Assembly: GCA_039881145.1 (NCBI GenBank)
Contig: JAYKKI010000075.1
Coordinates: 98,501-162,500, forward strand
DNA length: 64,000 nt
Direction: 5' to 3'
Origin: Druceiella hillmani
Taxonomy: Eukaryota > Arthropoda > Insecta > Lepidoptera > Hepialidae
Shown in pieces: positions 46,978 to 60,235 of the stretch. The position numbers and the translations under genes are program-made. The notes below the pieces were generated by a model. That model made no database searches. It had not been told where the DNA came from and saw only the letters and a list, made by a program, of their open reading frames with translations. Position 1 is the stretch's first letter, and each line of letters starts with the position of its first letter.

Positions 46978-47025
46978 ATACTAATCTCTTGAATTGACTT
47001 CTTACTAATCTCTTGAATTGACTTC
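46978..47025. repeat. 24-bp direct duplication
   Basis: Two adjacent copies of TACTAATCTCTTGAATTGAC plus TTCT at 46978-47001 and 47002-47025, directly after the 46-bp array. The second half of the unit resembles the TTGAACTGACTTCT of the array, so it probably arose from it. Confidence 0.85.
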
Positions 47026-47859
47026 TGATCTTAAAACAACTACTTAAGCAAAAATAAATACAACCCAAATATATAATGTTTAGTGTTATGTAAATTAACT
47101 GTTCTTTTTTACAAAATTATAATCGATCATATAATGACTACAATTCTCGTCCAACTTACAACTGTGCTTAACACTTAAGATTACACTCCACGCTATTTCG
47201 ATTAATCTAACGTATGGAAAGTCATGATAATCTTTTAATACGTAAATAGAAAAACAAATAATTAGAAAATAGAATCTTTATATTAAGTTAGGAAGGTGTG
47301 TATTAAATTCAAATTGGCCAACGACGTTGGAAAGGTTGTGCGATGCAATCTTTGACCCGTATTACAGCCATTTCGTATTTACAAAACAGTTTTATAAAAT
47401 GTAGTTTAAAGAGAAACCGCCGTAGGTTAAAATAATTTGTTTTATATTAAACGTAATTATTAGTCGTCCTTTTAAAATACTTCTTTAATAAATATTTTTA
47501 TCCGCAATAAAATATCTGTAGACAAAATTTCTTGTGGGAAGATGATAATGATGATGTCGTAATAATTTAATACGAAACCATTTAATTTAGTATCTCAGCC
47601 TTTTCTATCGTATGTTAAGGGACCTTCGAGATTGTATGTTTAATTTTCGAAAATGTTAACGGTTTCTTTTTATATTGACCCATCACACACTCTGGGTTTC
47701 TCACTTTACTCAATTTAATATTTTATTGTGAACAAACACAAAATTAAACCACCCTTCGGGTTTAATTAAGTAAATATACGATAGCAAATGGCTTCGCATT
47801 ACAGATTTATTACAAAAAAATAATGTACATATTATACCAATTTTAACTACCCACATATT

Positions 47860-47862
<3 letters not shown>
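47026..47862. other. Non-coding stretch
   Basis: No gene recognised. Confidence 0.6.

Positions 47863-47926
<64 letters not shown>
47863..47926. repeat. (AT)32 microsatellite
   Basis: Uninterrupted AT tract. Confidence 0.95.
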
Positions 47927-47930
<4 letters not shown>

Positions 47931-50239
47931 ACTATATGCATTTGATGAAAAAAGTTATTTATATTTTTAAATAGTTTAGCATCAATACACTCTAAATGTG
48001 TACCCTTATATATTTAAAATATTGGTCTAAATTTAACAATTTGTTTTCTTTTAATTATCAAGATTACTTTATATATAATTACGTCTTTTCCGTTTTATGG
48101 ATGTATAAACACTAATGAATACATGACATGAGTAACGTTTGTAAGTTGGAGTTGAAGAGTAGGTGGATCCTTTTAATGTAATTCCCACGTATTAAACCGG
48201 TTAAGTTATTCTAGGATTAAGACACGAAACTGGATATTTGATATTAACTCTATTTCATGACTTGATTGATTTTAAGTTCTATAGGAAGTTAGTTTTTGGT
48301 AAGCGTTTTTATTTCATAATTCTAACTTTAACAAATTAGGCGATGGGTGGTGATGGTTTTTTTCGTACATGTTTTTATCAATGTATCTAGAAATACATTT
48401 CATTATACTTCCAATAACTGTTTTAGAATCCACATAATTTATGGATGCCCGGGCAAATATTTTTCGGTTTTTACTCTTTCAAAAGTTACGTGTCACTAAG
48501 CACCATTATGATAAACAATTTCAACCTTTTCAGAAATATATCTACAATACCAACGGATAAACAAGTGATCATTTAAGATTTCTATTTAATTCTTGTTTAG
48601 GTTCAAATTCACATAAATTGAGCTAAAAATTAATTTATTCCACAGTGACTAAAACATATATCAACTTAAAAATATATCGAGATCCATAAAATAGTAGATA
48701 AGCATCTAAAAATATTAGTCATTAAATGCAAAACCCAAAAAAAACCTTCGTAGAAATGTCCATGATAAGCATTAGATGCAAAGATAGCCATATCAACCAT
48801 TGACAATCACTGCTGGCGACAAACTGATTGTCTTGAGAAAAAATACCAAAATATTAAACAAAGTTTTAATACTGTCAATACTAGAAAATTTTAGGCTTTA
48901 TATCGTGAAATAATGATGACTATAAAACATGGCTGAGGGCTACAGACGTGGGGACAGCAGGATCTTACAGACACAACAAATTATTTTCTTTAGCAATATG
49001 GGTAACTGTTCCAGTATAAGTCGCCATTTTTCATGAAATAAAGAAATCTTACCGGAAAAATTACGGAAAAGGCGGTCCATAATAACGGGGCGGCTCGTAA
49101 CATATTTCCGTTGATTTTCACGAACGACAGTCAATAAGTTACGGCTGTTTATCGTAACAACGTTTCGAGAAAACTGCTTATCGATTTTTTACGAGCGTCG
49201 TAAACGTGATGTGATTGAATTTTCACAATGTAGCCTGTTTCGAATTGACTATTTGTACAATGTAATTTATGGAGTACTTCGATTTAGGGAACTCGGCTTT
49301 AAAGGAAATGGATGAGAAAACAATGCGTGGATGACATCAAAAAAATTATCTCATAAGAGGAATTGAGGGAAAAGCGATAACAGTAGAAATAAACCTTTTT
49401 ATCGTCGTATTTTATTACAGATTTGTGCACATAAAATTATTCAATTAAGCCTATTTTTCACTTTCCACTTCAATAATTTTAATCTTTCTCCTTGCAATGC
49501 AACCGCCTATAAAATGTAGCCTTAGTTAGCAATTACCAATAATTCGTGCTTAAAAAAATACCTTCAAAAGTCTTGATTATGATATTTTCAAAATAATTTA
49601 TAAACTTCTCATTAAACTTCAATTAATTAAAATTTGTTTAAAATCAAATAATTATTTTGGACAATTCGAAATCATCTGAAAATGTCTCACGATATTTTCT
49701 AGATGTCTTCTTATTAGCCACTCATCATTACTACATTTCTTAATAGTTTACAAGAAATAAAATACATTATCTTAACAATTAAATATGAATAAACCAATCA
49801 AAAATAAAAAGTGCTTGTTTTTGCCCTTTTATTTTATTTTTGGCAGCAAAACGTTAATAAATTATTTAAAAAATACATCGCAATATAAAAAAATAATCTC
49901 ACTGTCTGGATTGACAGTATAACAAAACTTCTATAAATGTGTAGTAACAAGATATAATTATCATATGCATGGAGAGACTGTAATTTGCTGCCTATTGAAG
50001 TAGACTGCATGTCTATTGAAGTAGATTGCATGTTTCGCTTTGGAAACTTTAAGTCTGAAGATTGTCGCCAAAGTTTCGTCTTCAAAGTACAAGCCCTTTC
50101 AAGTTTAATTTTTGTAGCATACTTTGCACATTACAATGTTTTCTTACGTAAGCATTTTATAAATGTTTATTGTTACATTCTGACATAATGTTAAAGTAAT
50201 CGATATTTCGTCTTTTTTAAGGTATGAAAATACTTTTAC
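47927..50239. other. Non-coding stretch
   Basis: No gene recognised. 49000-49260 has more CpG than the rest (e.g. GGGGCGGCTCG, GAGCGTCGTAAACG) and a 64-codon minus-strand frame (48940-49134) without a known motif. A 21-bp direct duplication lies at 49992-50033. Confidence 0.5.
49992..50033. repeat. 21-bp tandem duplication
   Basis: TATTGAAGTAGACTGCATGT+C is followed directly by TATTGAAGTAGATTGCATGT+T. Confidence 0.9.
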
Positions 50240-50835
50240 CTAAAAAAGAGAACCTTTACAAGATTACGGAAATGTTTGCTGTCCGTCTGTCAATGCCTAT
50301 TTCTTAAAAAAATTCGTGACGTAGAAACTTGAAATTTAGCATAGTAATTAATGCATTTTTAAAGCACATATTTTGCACTAACTTTTTTAGAAAACTCATA
50401 TAAGAATTAAAGAAGTTAGTTCTAGGTTTTACAGAGGGTGTCATTAGATAGTGCGTGTTGAATGGTATAAAAAATATTTTTTCATAATTTTAAAACGTAT
50501 ATTTAAAAAAAAGACTGCCTCCATCCATTGTTTGAGAAACTACTAAACCAGAAATCACGAAAAAATAGATTTAGTTAAATCGAACCAAAAGTTTCCAGGA
50601 AAACTAAAACGAATATCCTAAATCTTAAAATTTTTGAAATGTGCGCCATATTTTGCTCCTGTGAAAGATATAGTAAGCGATATATTTACGTTGCAAAAAA
50701 TTAATATTTGTAAATGATTTAATATAAATTTTAGAGTAACCTTAAATACCTTTAAGTACCTAAATTTGTACGGAATCCTTGTAGTTCGATTTCCACCTTT
50801 ATGGGACAGGTATTTAATGTTTTTAATGTAACTGC
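50240..50835 (+). repeat. Repeat family 2, near-complete copy
   Basis: 5' module: GAGAACCTTTACAAGATTAC, GTCCGTCTGTCAATGCCTAT, GACGTAGAAACTTGAAATTT. 3' module: CTGTGAAAGATATAGTAAGC, ATATATTTACGTTGCAAAAA, TAAGTACCTAAATTTGTACG, GAATCCTTGTAG. About 600 bases lie between the outer markers, like the copy at 59695-60235. No protein, no clear terminal repeats. I recall such sequences as common in lepidopteran introns and intergenic DNA. Confidence 0.6.
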
Positions 50836-52516
50836 TTTAGCCATGATACATATCGAAGGCTGTGAAATGAAATCCTTTAAAATACAAAATTTTTACGTTT
50901 TAAACTAATAAAAACAATTTTTTAAATACAGTATGTGATATAAATTAATTTGACGTTTATACACATGTCAAATGTTACTTATTTATCTGTCGGTTTATTT
51001 CAATTAATGATAGCACCAATTTTGCATTAAAAACGATGGAAAATGAAAGAAAAAAAATTGTCTGCTATTTTTTTTTTATTTGCTTTTTAACTTGAAAACC
51101 AAATTAAAGAAAAACTACATTCCTTTTCTAAGCTCCAGGTCTATGAAACTAGAAATAGCTGTTGCCTATATACTTCAACTTTTATCTACAGACAACTTCT
51201 GTGGCAATTATTCATTTTTGGTGCCATATCCAAATTTGGAACCATTTTAAATTTGCCATGTAAATCTCTCTGTCCATCTATATATCACAGGCGTTTACTT
51301 ATTAACTATCAGCGCTATAAAGTCTAATTCAGCAAAAAATGGTATGGTTGTACATAAATGTAATACAAAAAATGTAATATCAGCAAAATAATGGCCATGG
51401 TTATATATGTTTATAACATCCGCAAAATTACGAAAAAAGTATTTAAAAAAATTCAGTAGGGGAGGTATCTCCTAGCGGTTATGTTTTACTCGCTACTAAG
51501 CATAAGAGAGGAAAACATGAAATTCACCAGACACTCGTTCAATCTTAAGATTTTTTACGCCATATATTAATCGCAAGCAGCTCACTCCGATGTGACTCTG
51601 ACTGTACTCTGATTATATTGCTTTAATCGTTTTTTTAAGTAATAATTGCTTACGATTATTTGTGGTATTATCAACGGCCTGATTATTTATTTTGCGCTGT
51701 AGTCGAGTGCAGAATTGTAAAGTGCTTTATATATCTTTGAATTATTTTATAGATTTCATTGCACCCACAATCCTTTCAAACATCATTTTGTTGTAGCTAT
51801 AATAGCGTATTTGGTTTTAAGCCATACGGTTTTCTATCGTTCCATTTGGCAACAGAAAAAGTGTCCTAGCAAACAATTTACATTCCATAGTAGCTCAATT
51901 TTTAACTTTTTCAGATTGTCTATAATATCTCGTACGTTGTTTTAATCTATCTATAATGATTTAATTCGATTGGTCTAACTAAAAAATGCATCCGGCACAC
52001 TTTCAATCCTTTATTGAAATTATTATTGATTAATCCATTTTTTTGTGCCAAATCCTGAAAATATACAAAACTTTCTCCTTTATAAAATTAGTATGGTAAA
52101 CTGTTTATACGAATGGCCACTGTGTTAATTGGATACAAATAACACACACTGGCAGGGATGCCACTCTATAAGTTTACGTAATAAGGCTTACAACGTAGCG
52201 CATTTCTATCCCCACTGCCTACGTGGTAACTCCGTTCCACATTTTCGTGATGCCGTTTGAACCGTTTTACAGCCCATTGTTCGATAAGGAGTTTCACTTC
52301 ATTCGCCCCTTGCGGTTATTTTTACAGTGGTGGTTATCTTTTATTCGCATTCCTCATCGTGCTTGAAATTATTGAATAAGTTCTTCGAAAATATTAGGTG
52401 TAGGTCATGAACACTTTTCGTTACAGGGATCCGTTTGCGAAATATTAAGTTTCAAATTTGTAATTTTTGTTAGAATTACGTATTTTCACCCCCTACCGAC
52501 TAGGGCTTCCAAACTC
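50836..52516. other. Non-coding stretch
   Basis: No gene recognised. A weak 5' module of family 2 (CTGTCCATCTATATATCACA then GGCGTTTACTTATT) is visible at 51268-51310. 52150-52330 is CpG-richer but without a frame or match inside the window. Confidence 0.5.
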
Positions 52517-52800
52517 ACAATAATATTTATACATAATGAAATTAAAAGGAAAATTATCACAGCCAGCTACTAGTAGTTTACGAGTACTAGTCCACCAACT
52601 TATGACATGTACTTGGATTCGTAAAGCGGTTAAAAGAAACTCCATACAAATGTTTTAAATCAATTTCAAACACAACTTTGTGTTTTAAAATGTTTATTTT
52701 ATTACATACGTTAAATACAATGTTTTTTTCTATATTTACATAGTGAGAAATAATATTATTATTTATAAATAATTTAATAGAAATATATAAGTAAGTGCTT
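52517..52800 (+). repeat. Dispersed repeat family 4, copy 2
   Basis: CACAATAATATTTATACATA, AATTATCACAGCCAGCTACT, AGTTTACGAGTACTAGTCCA, CCAACTTATGACATGTACTT and AGAAACTCCATACAAATG run parallel to copy 3 at 63511-63660. The later CATAGTGAGAAATAATATTA matches copy 1. Confidence 0.6.
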
Positions 52801-54379
52801 AGAACCATCATGTTGAGGGTTATACAAGTAACTAAAATGTTTGGTTTATTTAACAAACAACAAACAGTGTCAACTAATATAGAGGTTTTTGTGTATTGCT
52901 AACATACGCACATAGATAGGTTATATTTTTATCATTCATTAAAAGGGTTGATGAAATCGCCCTCGTTCATCCTAGCACTGTTTATATTGATTTCGAATAT
53001 ATTTACCCACTTGAAAAAAAAAATGCAAGTTGTTTCTTTACAAAAAATATGTTAAAATATTTTTGAACAGTAATCAGTTAATTCTGTACATACACGTGTT
53101 TATATTGCCCAACTAGCTGGTAAAATGACATATTCACCTTAAAATGAATTTAATATGTGAACTATAAATTTACTCCAAATTTGTCACAGGCAGCAAAAAC
53201 GATGTAAAATGTATTCAGCTTCGTTAAAATACTTCGACGAGCGTCATTCGGCTATTCTAGACTATTGAAGATTACACATTGACTCATTGAAATTAAACGC
53301 CAATAAAATCAATACTCGAGAATAGAACAATGTGTCGGGTTCATTTACGTTACCAAATAATAATTTCGTAAAATACTTTCGACTGTCTAAAGAAATAACA
53401 AAATATCTAATCGACAATCGAGTACACACAATAAAGACAAGGACAACGCGAGTACACAAGAACATGCTAATTTTTAAAATGAACGCAGCGTTAAAACATT
53501 TATCGTTTTAGTCATGCGTTAAATATTGTATAAGTAAATGATACAACATAGGACTAAATATAGTGTCTAAGAGTGACTTGCATAAATCAAAAAGTAAAAT
53601 TTAGAACGACCTCCGTATGCAATGAATAAATACGTGCAAGAGCACGTTATAAGTCTACATTAGGCATATTTCTACATGGAATTGATACACAGACCACATA
53701 AGATTAAGCCGATATCACTGTGTATTGATCAGGGCCCAGGCAGCCACTGATGGTCAATAGACAGCCTCCAGTTAAAATTTTCGCTCAACTGATTATCGAC
53801 AAACTCAACTGAGTGAACCGAGGCGAACTGCCTTGCCGCTCGTGTTACCGTCGCATCGTCTGACCCCTGCCACCGAAACTTAACACGCTATGGGGAGAGA
53901 TATTTTTTTCAAATATTTGAAGTATTTTATTTAAAAAGACCGGTCTAGTAAACGTGTGTCCATGGGTTAAATAGGGTTTCTTTATTTGTTAACGCTTTGT
54001 TTAATTTCTTTTTATTCCCATGGAAAAAAATGAATTTATCAATGTTGATTAAAAAATGTTTTCAAATACTCATGAAAAGATTGACATTATATTCACTATT
54101 TATTATATTCTTAAAAAAATTATCACTAGTTATTTTCATGTAGAACGTCAAAATAAAAAAGTCCTGGATTTGAAAAAAAATTTCATTCTTTCCTACTTTT
54201 CACTATTTCATATCATTATTGTTTAATTGACAATTTGAACTTAGTTAGTAAAAAAATATTGTTATGCCAGTACCTGTTTTTTATATTAAAAAAAATTTAA
54301 TGAAAATCTCTTTGTTAACAATTAAATTAGAATAAAATTAGATTTAGAATGAGTTTTTTAGAATCCCGCCCCTCAAAAT
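52801..54379. other. Non-coding stretch with one CpG-rich block
   Basis: No gene recognised. The block 53690-53895 is clearly richer in G+C than its surroundings and is listed separately. Confidence 0.5.
53690..53895. other. G+C-rich block, possible promoter or untranslated exon
   Basis: Phrases such as CAGGGCCCAGGCAGCCACTG, GAGTGAACCGAGGCGAACTG, GCCGCTCGTGTTACCGTCGC and TGACCCCTGCCACCGAAACT stand out from AT-rich flanks. There is no long frame and I could not settle on a TATA box, initiator or splice pair on either strand. It could equally be part of a repeat not otherwise present here. Confidence 0.25.
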
Positions 54380-54645
54380 AAAAAAAAAAACAGAACCATT
54401 ATAGGATCATAATCGAAGGTGTTGCGGCATAAGTAAAAGTTTCTAATTCGATACGGAATTGTGCATTTTCATATTGTTTACGCCTGTGAAATATGTAGTA
54501 GGCAATCAATTCACGTTGTGAAAAATTTTTATTATGCATAGTTTAATTAGAAATACTATGTACACTTAAATATTTATAAGTTCCGAAATATGTGTGAAAC
54601 AGTTCGAGTTCCACTCGTGCTTGACCATATTCTTAAAATGATTCC
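54380..54645 (+). repeat. Repeat family 2, internally shortened copy
   Basis: AGAACCATTATAGGATCATA (5' marker) lies only about 140 bases from CCTGTGAAATATGTAGTAGG, AATTCACGTTGTGAAAAATT and CTATGTACACTTAAATATTT (3' module), then GAGTTCCACTCGTGCTTGAC. The last phrase resembles the 'GACTCGCACTTGGCC' tail I recall from lepidopteran repeats. Confidence 0.55.
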
Positions 54646-56364
54646 CATTTTAAATCCAAAAAACCAGTTATACCCGTTAACCTTACCCGAGATATGAATC
54701 TCATCCATAAAAGTACGATCGTTTGGCCGTTACTCAGCGAGCTTGTTGAAGACGCCATCAATAATATTTATGTGGATATGTAGGCAGCTTAGAGAGGAGG
54801 TGAAATTAGGAGGAAGTGGAAAAAATTTGGTTCTCAATCATTTTATTTATACATGCGTCAATAAGAGAAAAATCTGTCACAAGAATTATTTATATTTCGC
54901 ATTACTTGCATTTCGTATAGCAAAAGTGATAACAATATCACTTTCGCAGTCCCATTGTGAAAGTCGTTTTGGCTACTCTATTAGAACAGGGTTCGTAGAT
55001 CTGTAATCCTATCTAATCTTATATATGAAAGTAGTTATATGTAGTAGTTTCTTCACCTCGCCAAATGCCAAGTTCACTTTTGTATCAATCGTGCAGTTAA
55101 AAATTATATTAGTACAAACTAAAACACAATTTCGACTTAATACTGAGGCTTGAACTTAAAATACGTATGCGCCTTAACTGAATACCATAATATATAAAAT
55201 AATTGTTTCCGATGGAATAGCCCAAAACGAAGTTGGATTTTTCATACATTTTTTTATATAATATATAAAAACAATTTTCACCTCAATATTCAAACATCCA
55301 CTATAAATTTAAAAAATTTTTCATTTTTTCTTTATGTAGTTTTTAATTACAACCTTGATACAAAAAACTAATTTGACGAAGCTTTAAACTTTAAATATTC
55401 TTATTATCGATTGAATGGCCCAACAAGATCTTAGCACACTTTTTCAGGGGAATATATTTAGTGGAATTTCAAATCACTTTTGAAAACAAAATTCTTAGAA
55501 CCTATATTGCTTGAAATATATCTGGAGATCACTTTGCCTGTGCAGGACAATATGTGGACCAAGAGCCCGTTCTATGCTCTCAAACTTTCTAACTTGTTTT
55601 AAATAAATATGTTGGAAATCAGGTTGACAAATGAATCTGATTATATTTTATTATTCTGTCCTATTATTCGACTTTGACCAATTATTGGACGCTGCATGCT
55701 TGAAATTAGAACAAGAAAAAATTATCGATGGACAGCCTTCCCACATTCATAAAACTCTTGTACAGTAACCGCGAACATAACTTTATTCGTATTATTATAA
55801 CTGTCATCAAAGAAAATTGCAAAATTTTCTTATTTTTAGTGTCACATCGTAGATAATAATATCCACGTTCCAAATTGCAAGGTTTCTATGTACATTGAAA
55901 ATGACCTTTAGGATTTCATGCTCCGTCAGTGAGTCAGTGAGTTATATACCACATTATACGAGTAAAATTATCACTCTTGATTTTAGTTAATACTTAAATA
56001 CACTTACATAGTGGAGTCAAAATCAGCTCGTTAGGATTTCGCAGCAAGCTTCGGCGAGAATTTGACCACTTTATAGTATTTAGATCATTTGAATAAAACC
56101 TTACACCAGTACCAAGTTTTACATTTACTGAACTTGTAAAAGTTATGGGTAATTAACACATATTTTCACTGATACCAAGTCAGTTTCCGTCAAGATAAAT
56201 TTTCTCATGAATGAAACAAAGTGGAAAGTGCTTTTTATGATATTTAATAAAATTATTCTTCAGAATAGTATTAAAATTGTATTTAGCAAACAAATTTTAA
56301 TAGTTTCGTTGAAATAATAATTTTTCATCACAGGGACGATTTGTAAAAATTTTCAGGGGTTCTT
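54646..56364. other. Non-coding stretch
   Basis: No gene recognised. The 87-codon frame at 54743-55006 has no motif. At 55014-55036 CTATCTAATCTTATATATGA loosely resembles a Helitron 5' end but no 3' end could be paired with it. Confidence 0.5.
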
Positions 56365-56680
56365 ATCTGAAAAGGAAAAACGGAACCTTTATAAGATCGC
56401 TCACATGCTCGTCGGTTACGAGAGTGTTTTTTTTTTCGAAAATCGCTTGACCTAGAAACTTGAAAATTGACGTTGCACTCATCTGACTTAGCAATAAAAT
56501 ATATTAACCTGGCTTAGTAGTAAAATGTATTAATCTCAACAGCTAACATTAGAAAACCTATTGCAATTTTTACGTTAGGTTGTGGGAAAATTATTGCGAT
56601 TATATTAGATTATATAATTTTAGAAATATCGTCCATGTTTTCACGTATAAGACAGGTATAGTAGAAAATATCGATAATCG
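56365..56680 (+). repeat. Repeat family 2, partial copy
   Basis: AAACGGAACCTTTATAAGAT, GAAAATCGCTTGACCTAGAA, ACTTGAAAATTGACG, and later ATAAGACAGGTATAGTAGAA. The 3' end is not recognisable. Confidence 0.5.
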
Positions 56681-58913
56681 CTTCCATATAAATATCCAAA
56701 TAGAATAATCAATTAATTATCGAGCGAGTTTAATTCAATATCAAGAAAATAAATATTTCAGCTTTTTAAATGTAATAATATATGTCATTACATTACACAT
56801 GATTACATTTTGACTTTTATTAAAGTGATAAATCGAATCAAATAAAATACTGTGGTAATTTTGATTAATGCAAACAAAATGCTGTGGTAAAATTTTAATA
56901 ATTAATATTTTTGGTTTGTATTAGAAATTTTATTGCAGTTACATTATTTCACTAAGTGAAAAACCAGTAATCACAAATACATATGTATCAACAAGCTGAA
57001 ACATAATATACTAGATTACATTAAATAAACAATTATCATATTACATTACAAACATAAATGAGCTGAGATCTAAAATGATCAAATAATCGATCATTCCGAG
57101 CATTAATTCCAGAAATAATTAAGCGAAATACTAAAAACCTATGCTAGATTACTCGACGAATTAAACTTTTAATTATTTTCATCAGAATTTGGTACTCACG
57201 AAATGCCCAATAAGAATTGCGATATTTCTATAGTAGAGATGCCCGTAAATCAGACTGTATTGATATAATTTATTTAAGTGTTAGTTTTTTCAAGAGTCAG
57301 AGACCACACTTTCTCATATAAAGGTGTCTCAGCGAAAGGTGTCTCAGGTGTAACACCAATTATTGTGTTTATAATATTTTAATTGAGACGCCCATTTACA
57401 ATATTCCCAAACTGACCATTTTTTTCTTGATTATTTGAATAAAATTGATATCTACTCCGTTTCTTTACGTCGCATTACCAAAATATCTACATTAAAATTT
57501 GACATAAATTACAACCAAAAACAAGCAAATTAAATGAGTATTTCTTGAGATATAATTGTATATACAAACAGATAGAAAAAGAAACCTTGCCTTTTATAAT
57601 ATTATATGTAAGGATGCTACAAAACACTACAATAACAATACACATTATGGAAACGGTGAAAAATAAGTATGTACATATGGAACATAATACTTGCAAGTCA
57701 CTTTCATGTTAACTAAAGACAAAATAGAATACCATCTATTGGTTTTTAAATATCGAATATGCGTCGTCCAGTACTAAGGTCGATTACTTTTTCACTATTT
57801 CTATATATAATATGATGACGTCATCTAGCTCTATGGAAGTTTGACATTATATGTTGAAAAATCTTAGCTCCTTTACTGCAGTTAACTGCGGAAATGTCCT
57901 ACATCTATTTTCTTATAAAACTCTCTGGGTCTATGTATCAAATAATTTTTCATTGCGTTTTCATAGATATATTGCAAAATGTAATAATATAAAAGTATGT
58001 AATAAATAAGCAAAATTCTTGAACGGTGACCCTATAAATGAAACAAAATTTGTATAATTGAATATTATATATTTATATATATACACATTAAAATTCTCTT
58101 GCAACTGATTAGCTTACAAAATTTATAGAATTATACTAAGATAATTCCTTGTAAATCAGTTCAGAACACTTACAAGCTTTATAATTCTATATCCCAAATG
58201 AAAAACGATGTTCGTAAGAGCCTTTAATTTTTTCCTAATACCAATTTAAAAATAAAAATGAATAATATTCTTAATACGGCTTTGAAACTCGAGAAAATTG
58301 TTTGATGGATGATTCTTTATCGATATATTTGCATTAATTATAAGAAATTTAGTTTGGTTTTAAAACATTTTTATTATATATTGTCCACGATAAATGAAAG
58401 AAATTAAGTCTTAAAAATTGCTTGTCATAATTGTGAAGTATTCAGTTTGAATGACATAAAAATATGTTATATTTGTTATAAAAAAATGTATAAATAGTTA
58501 TATAAAAAAACAGTCCACTACGCGAGCCGATCAATTTTATTTATATTATTAATGTTATATTATCAAACAAGAATATTTTATTAAACAAGAATTATTTAAA
58601 AGTGCCAGAAACATTATATCTCATAATACCGAAGATAAAATAAAAATAAAATATTACGAGAAATTCAAAAAATTATTTTCAGACTCTTGACAAATTTCAT
58701 GAAAATCTCAAAATCCGCAATGACTCTACCTTATTAGAACTTAATTCCACAAAATAAACCAGCGATGTGATCTATGTGGTGAACAGAATCTGAAGATATT
58801 GTTCGCATATTAATTCGAATAATTGGACACAATAGACGAACAAAGCGAGATGGAGCAGGTCACCGAATGATGGTTAAACTTCACTGGAGTAGCATCATTT
58901 AAATTTCGATTTA
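56681..58913. other. Non-coding stretch
   Basis: No gene recognised; AT-rich with short low-complexity runs. Confidence 0.6.
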
Positions 58914-58929
58914 AATATATATATATATG

Positions 58930-58990
<61 letters not shown>
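58914..58990. repeat. (AT)n microsatellite
   Basis: A short AT run at 58914-58928, a GTATAA interruption, then uninterrupted AT at 58935-58988. Confidence 0.95.
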
Positions 58991-58992
<2 letters not shown>

Positions 58993-59694
58993 AGGGAGAG
59001 CCGAGGTGACTACTTCCATCACACCCGTAGGAATGTCATTTGTACTGGTCTCGTCACTTCTAGAATTTTCGGTAGTTTTAAATATATCTTCGAAACCCTT
59101 CTATTAAATATTAAAATAAATCTGAGGCTCTAGAAGGTTCTTTAAATTCAGTTTAAATATATATGTGTCGTAAAGAGTTTCTACTAGACGATGCGTCGAG
59201 TACTGTTCGTGATGATAAAGGGAATGCTACTTATTTTGCGTGAAAATTTTCAAAATAAATATGCTTTTCCCTCTACAATATTCCTTTGATATACGGCTTG
59301 GTGAACATTTATCGTTTAGTATCCCATGAGCGCCACTCAACATGCTACGGATTTGTTCCGTTATACGTCTAAAACCTTGAATCTTTCAACTTTGTTTCGA
59401 GCCCTGAATCCAAAGTTTGACACTTCCTTCTGCTTGATAACCACCTGAAATGCGATTGTTTTCAGGGTTACTATTTGCAATGTACCAATTTAACCCTTGA
59501 ATACATGATCTACTTGATCTACCACGTCACTTTAAGTAAGCCCTTCCAGTTTCCCCCTTTTCAAACTTTTATTTACTTACTTACAAACTTACATTATTAA
59601 TGTTTTTTTCTTTTTAGCAAATGTAATAAAATAAGAAACCTACATAAAATCATCTTCTTACCATTGTATCTTATTTTTATAGTTCCTTACCTCA
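58991..59694. other. Non-coding stretch
   Basis: No gene recognised. Frames that run out of the AT tract on both strands encode only Ile/Tyr repeats and are artefacts of the tract. Confidence 0.55.
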
Positions 59695-60235
59695 AAAGAA
59701 AAAAAGGAACCCTTATAGGATCATTTCGTTTTCCGTCTGTCAGTCGGTCAAGAACATTTTCTTCAGGAACGCGTAGAGGTATTAAGTTGAAATTTATATC
59801 AAATATTCAGGTCTACGGTACCTTGGAATTGTAAAATTAAGTTTCTAAGTCGTCGCATTGAAGAAAAATCCTAAAAATAAGACCATTTATACTGCATATT
59901 TTAACACTAACAAATAAATCAGAACCTATAGGGAAATTCCGATCGATCTAGAATCATATGACAAGGAGACATAAAATATGACAAGGAGCAAACTCTTAGA
60001 GCACATGTGAAGAAAAAAAACAGAAAATCGTTAATTTGTATTAAGTCACATAAAAAAATATTTGTTTTTTAAATATGTGCCTGTAATAGATGTAGTAGAA
60101 AATATATTTTCGTTGCAAAAAATAAAATTTTGTAAATAGTTTAATAGGAATATTATGTACCGTTAAACATTTGTAAATGCCTAAATGTGTACGGAACACT
60201 CGTAGCGGGAGGTGTGCTTGATAGGTTTTTTGTTA
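59695..60235 (+). repeat. Repeat family 2, most complete copy
   Basis: 5' module: AAAAAGGAACCCTTATAGGA, TTTTCCGTCTGTCAGTCGGT, AGAGGTATTAAGTTGAAATT. 3' module: CCTGTAATAGATGTAGTAGA, AAAATATATTTTCGTTGCAA, AGGAATATTATGTACCGTTA, TGCCTAAATGTGTACGGAAC, ACTCGTAGCGGG, ending near TTGATAGGTTTTTT. About 540 bases, non-coding. Confidence 0.6.

Noticed and set aside
48940..49134. 64-codon minus-strand frame in a CpG-richer block
   Set aside because: It reads like protein at first sight, but no family could be named and nothing around it supports a gene.
55014..55200. Helitron 5' end
   Set aside because: CTATCTAATCTTATATATGA resembles the start of insect Helitrons, but no A|TC boundary or matching hairpin with a CTRR end was found downstream.
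58810..59133. Frames on both strands containing long Ile/Tyr alternation
   Set aside because: Produced by the (AT)n microsatellite; the same applies to 26376-26624 and 28931-29122.
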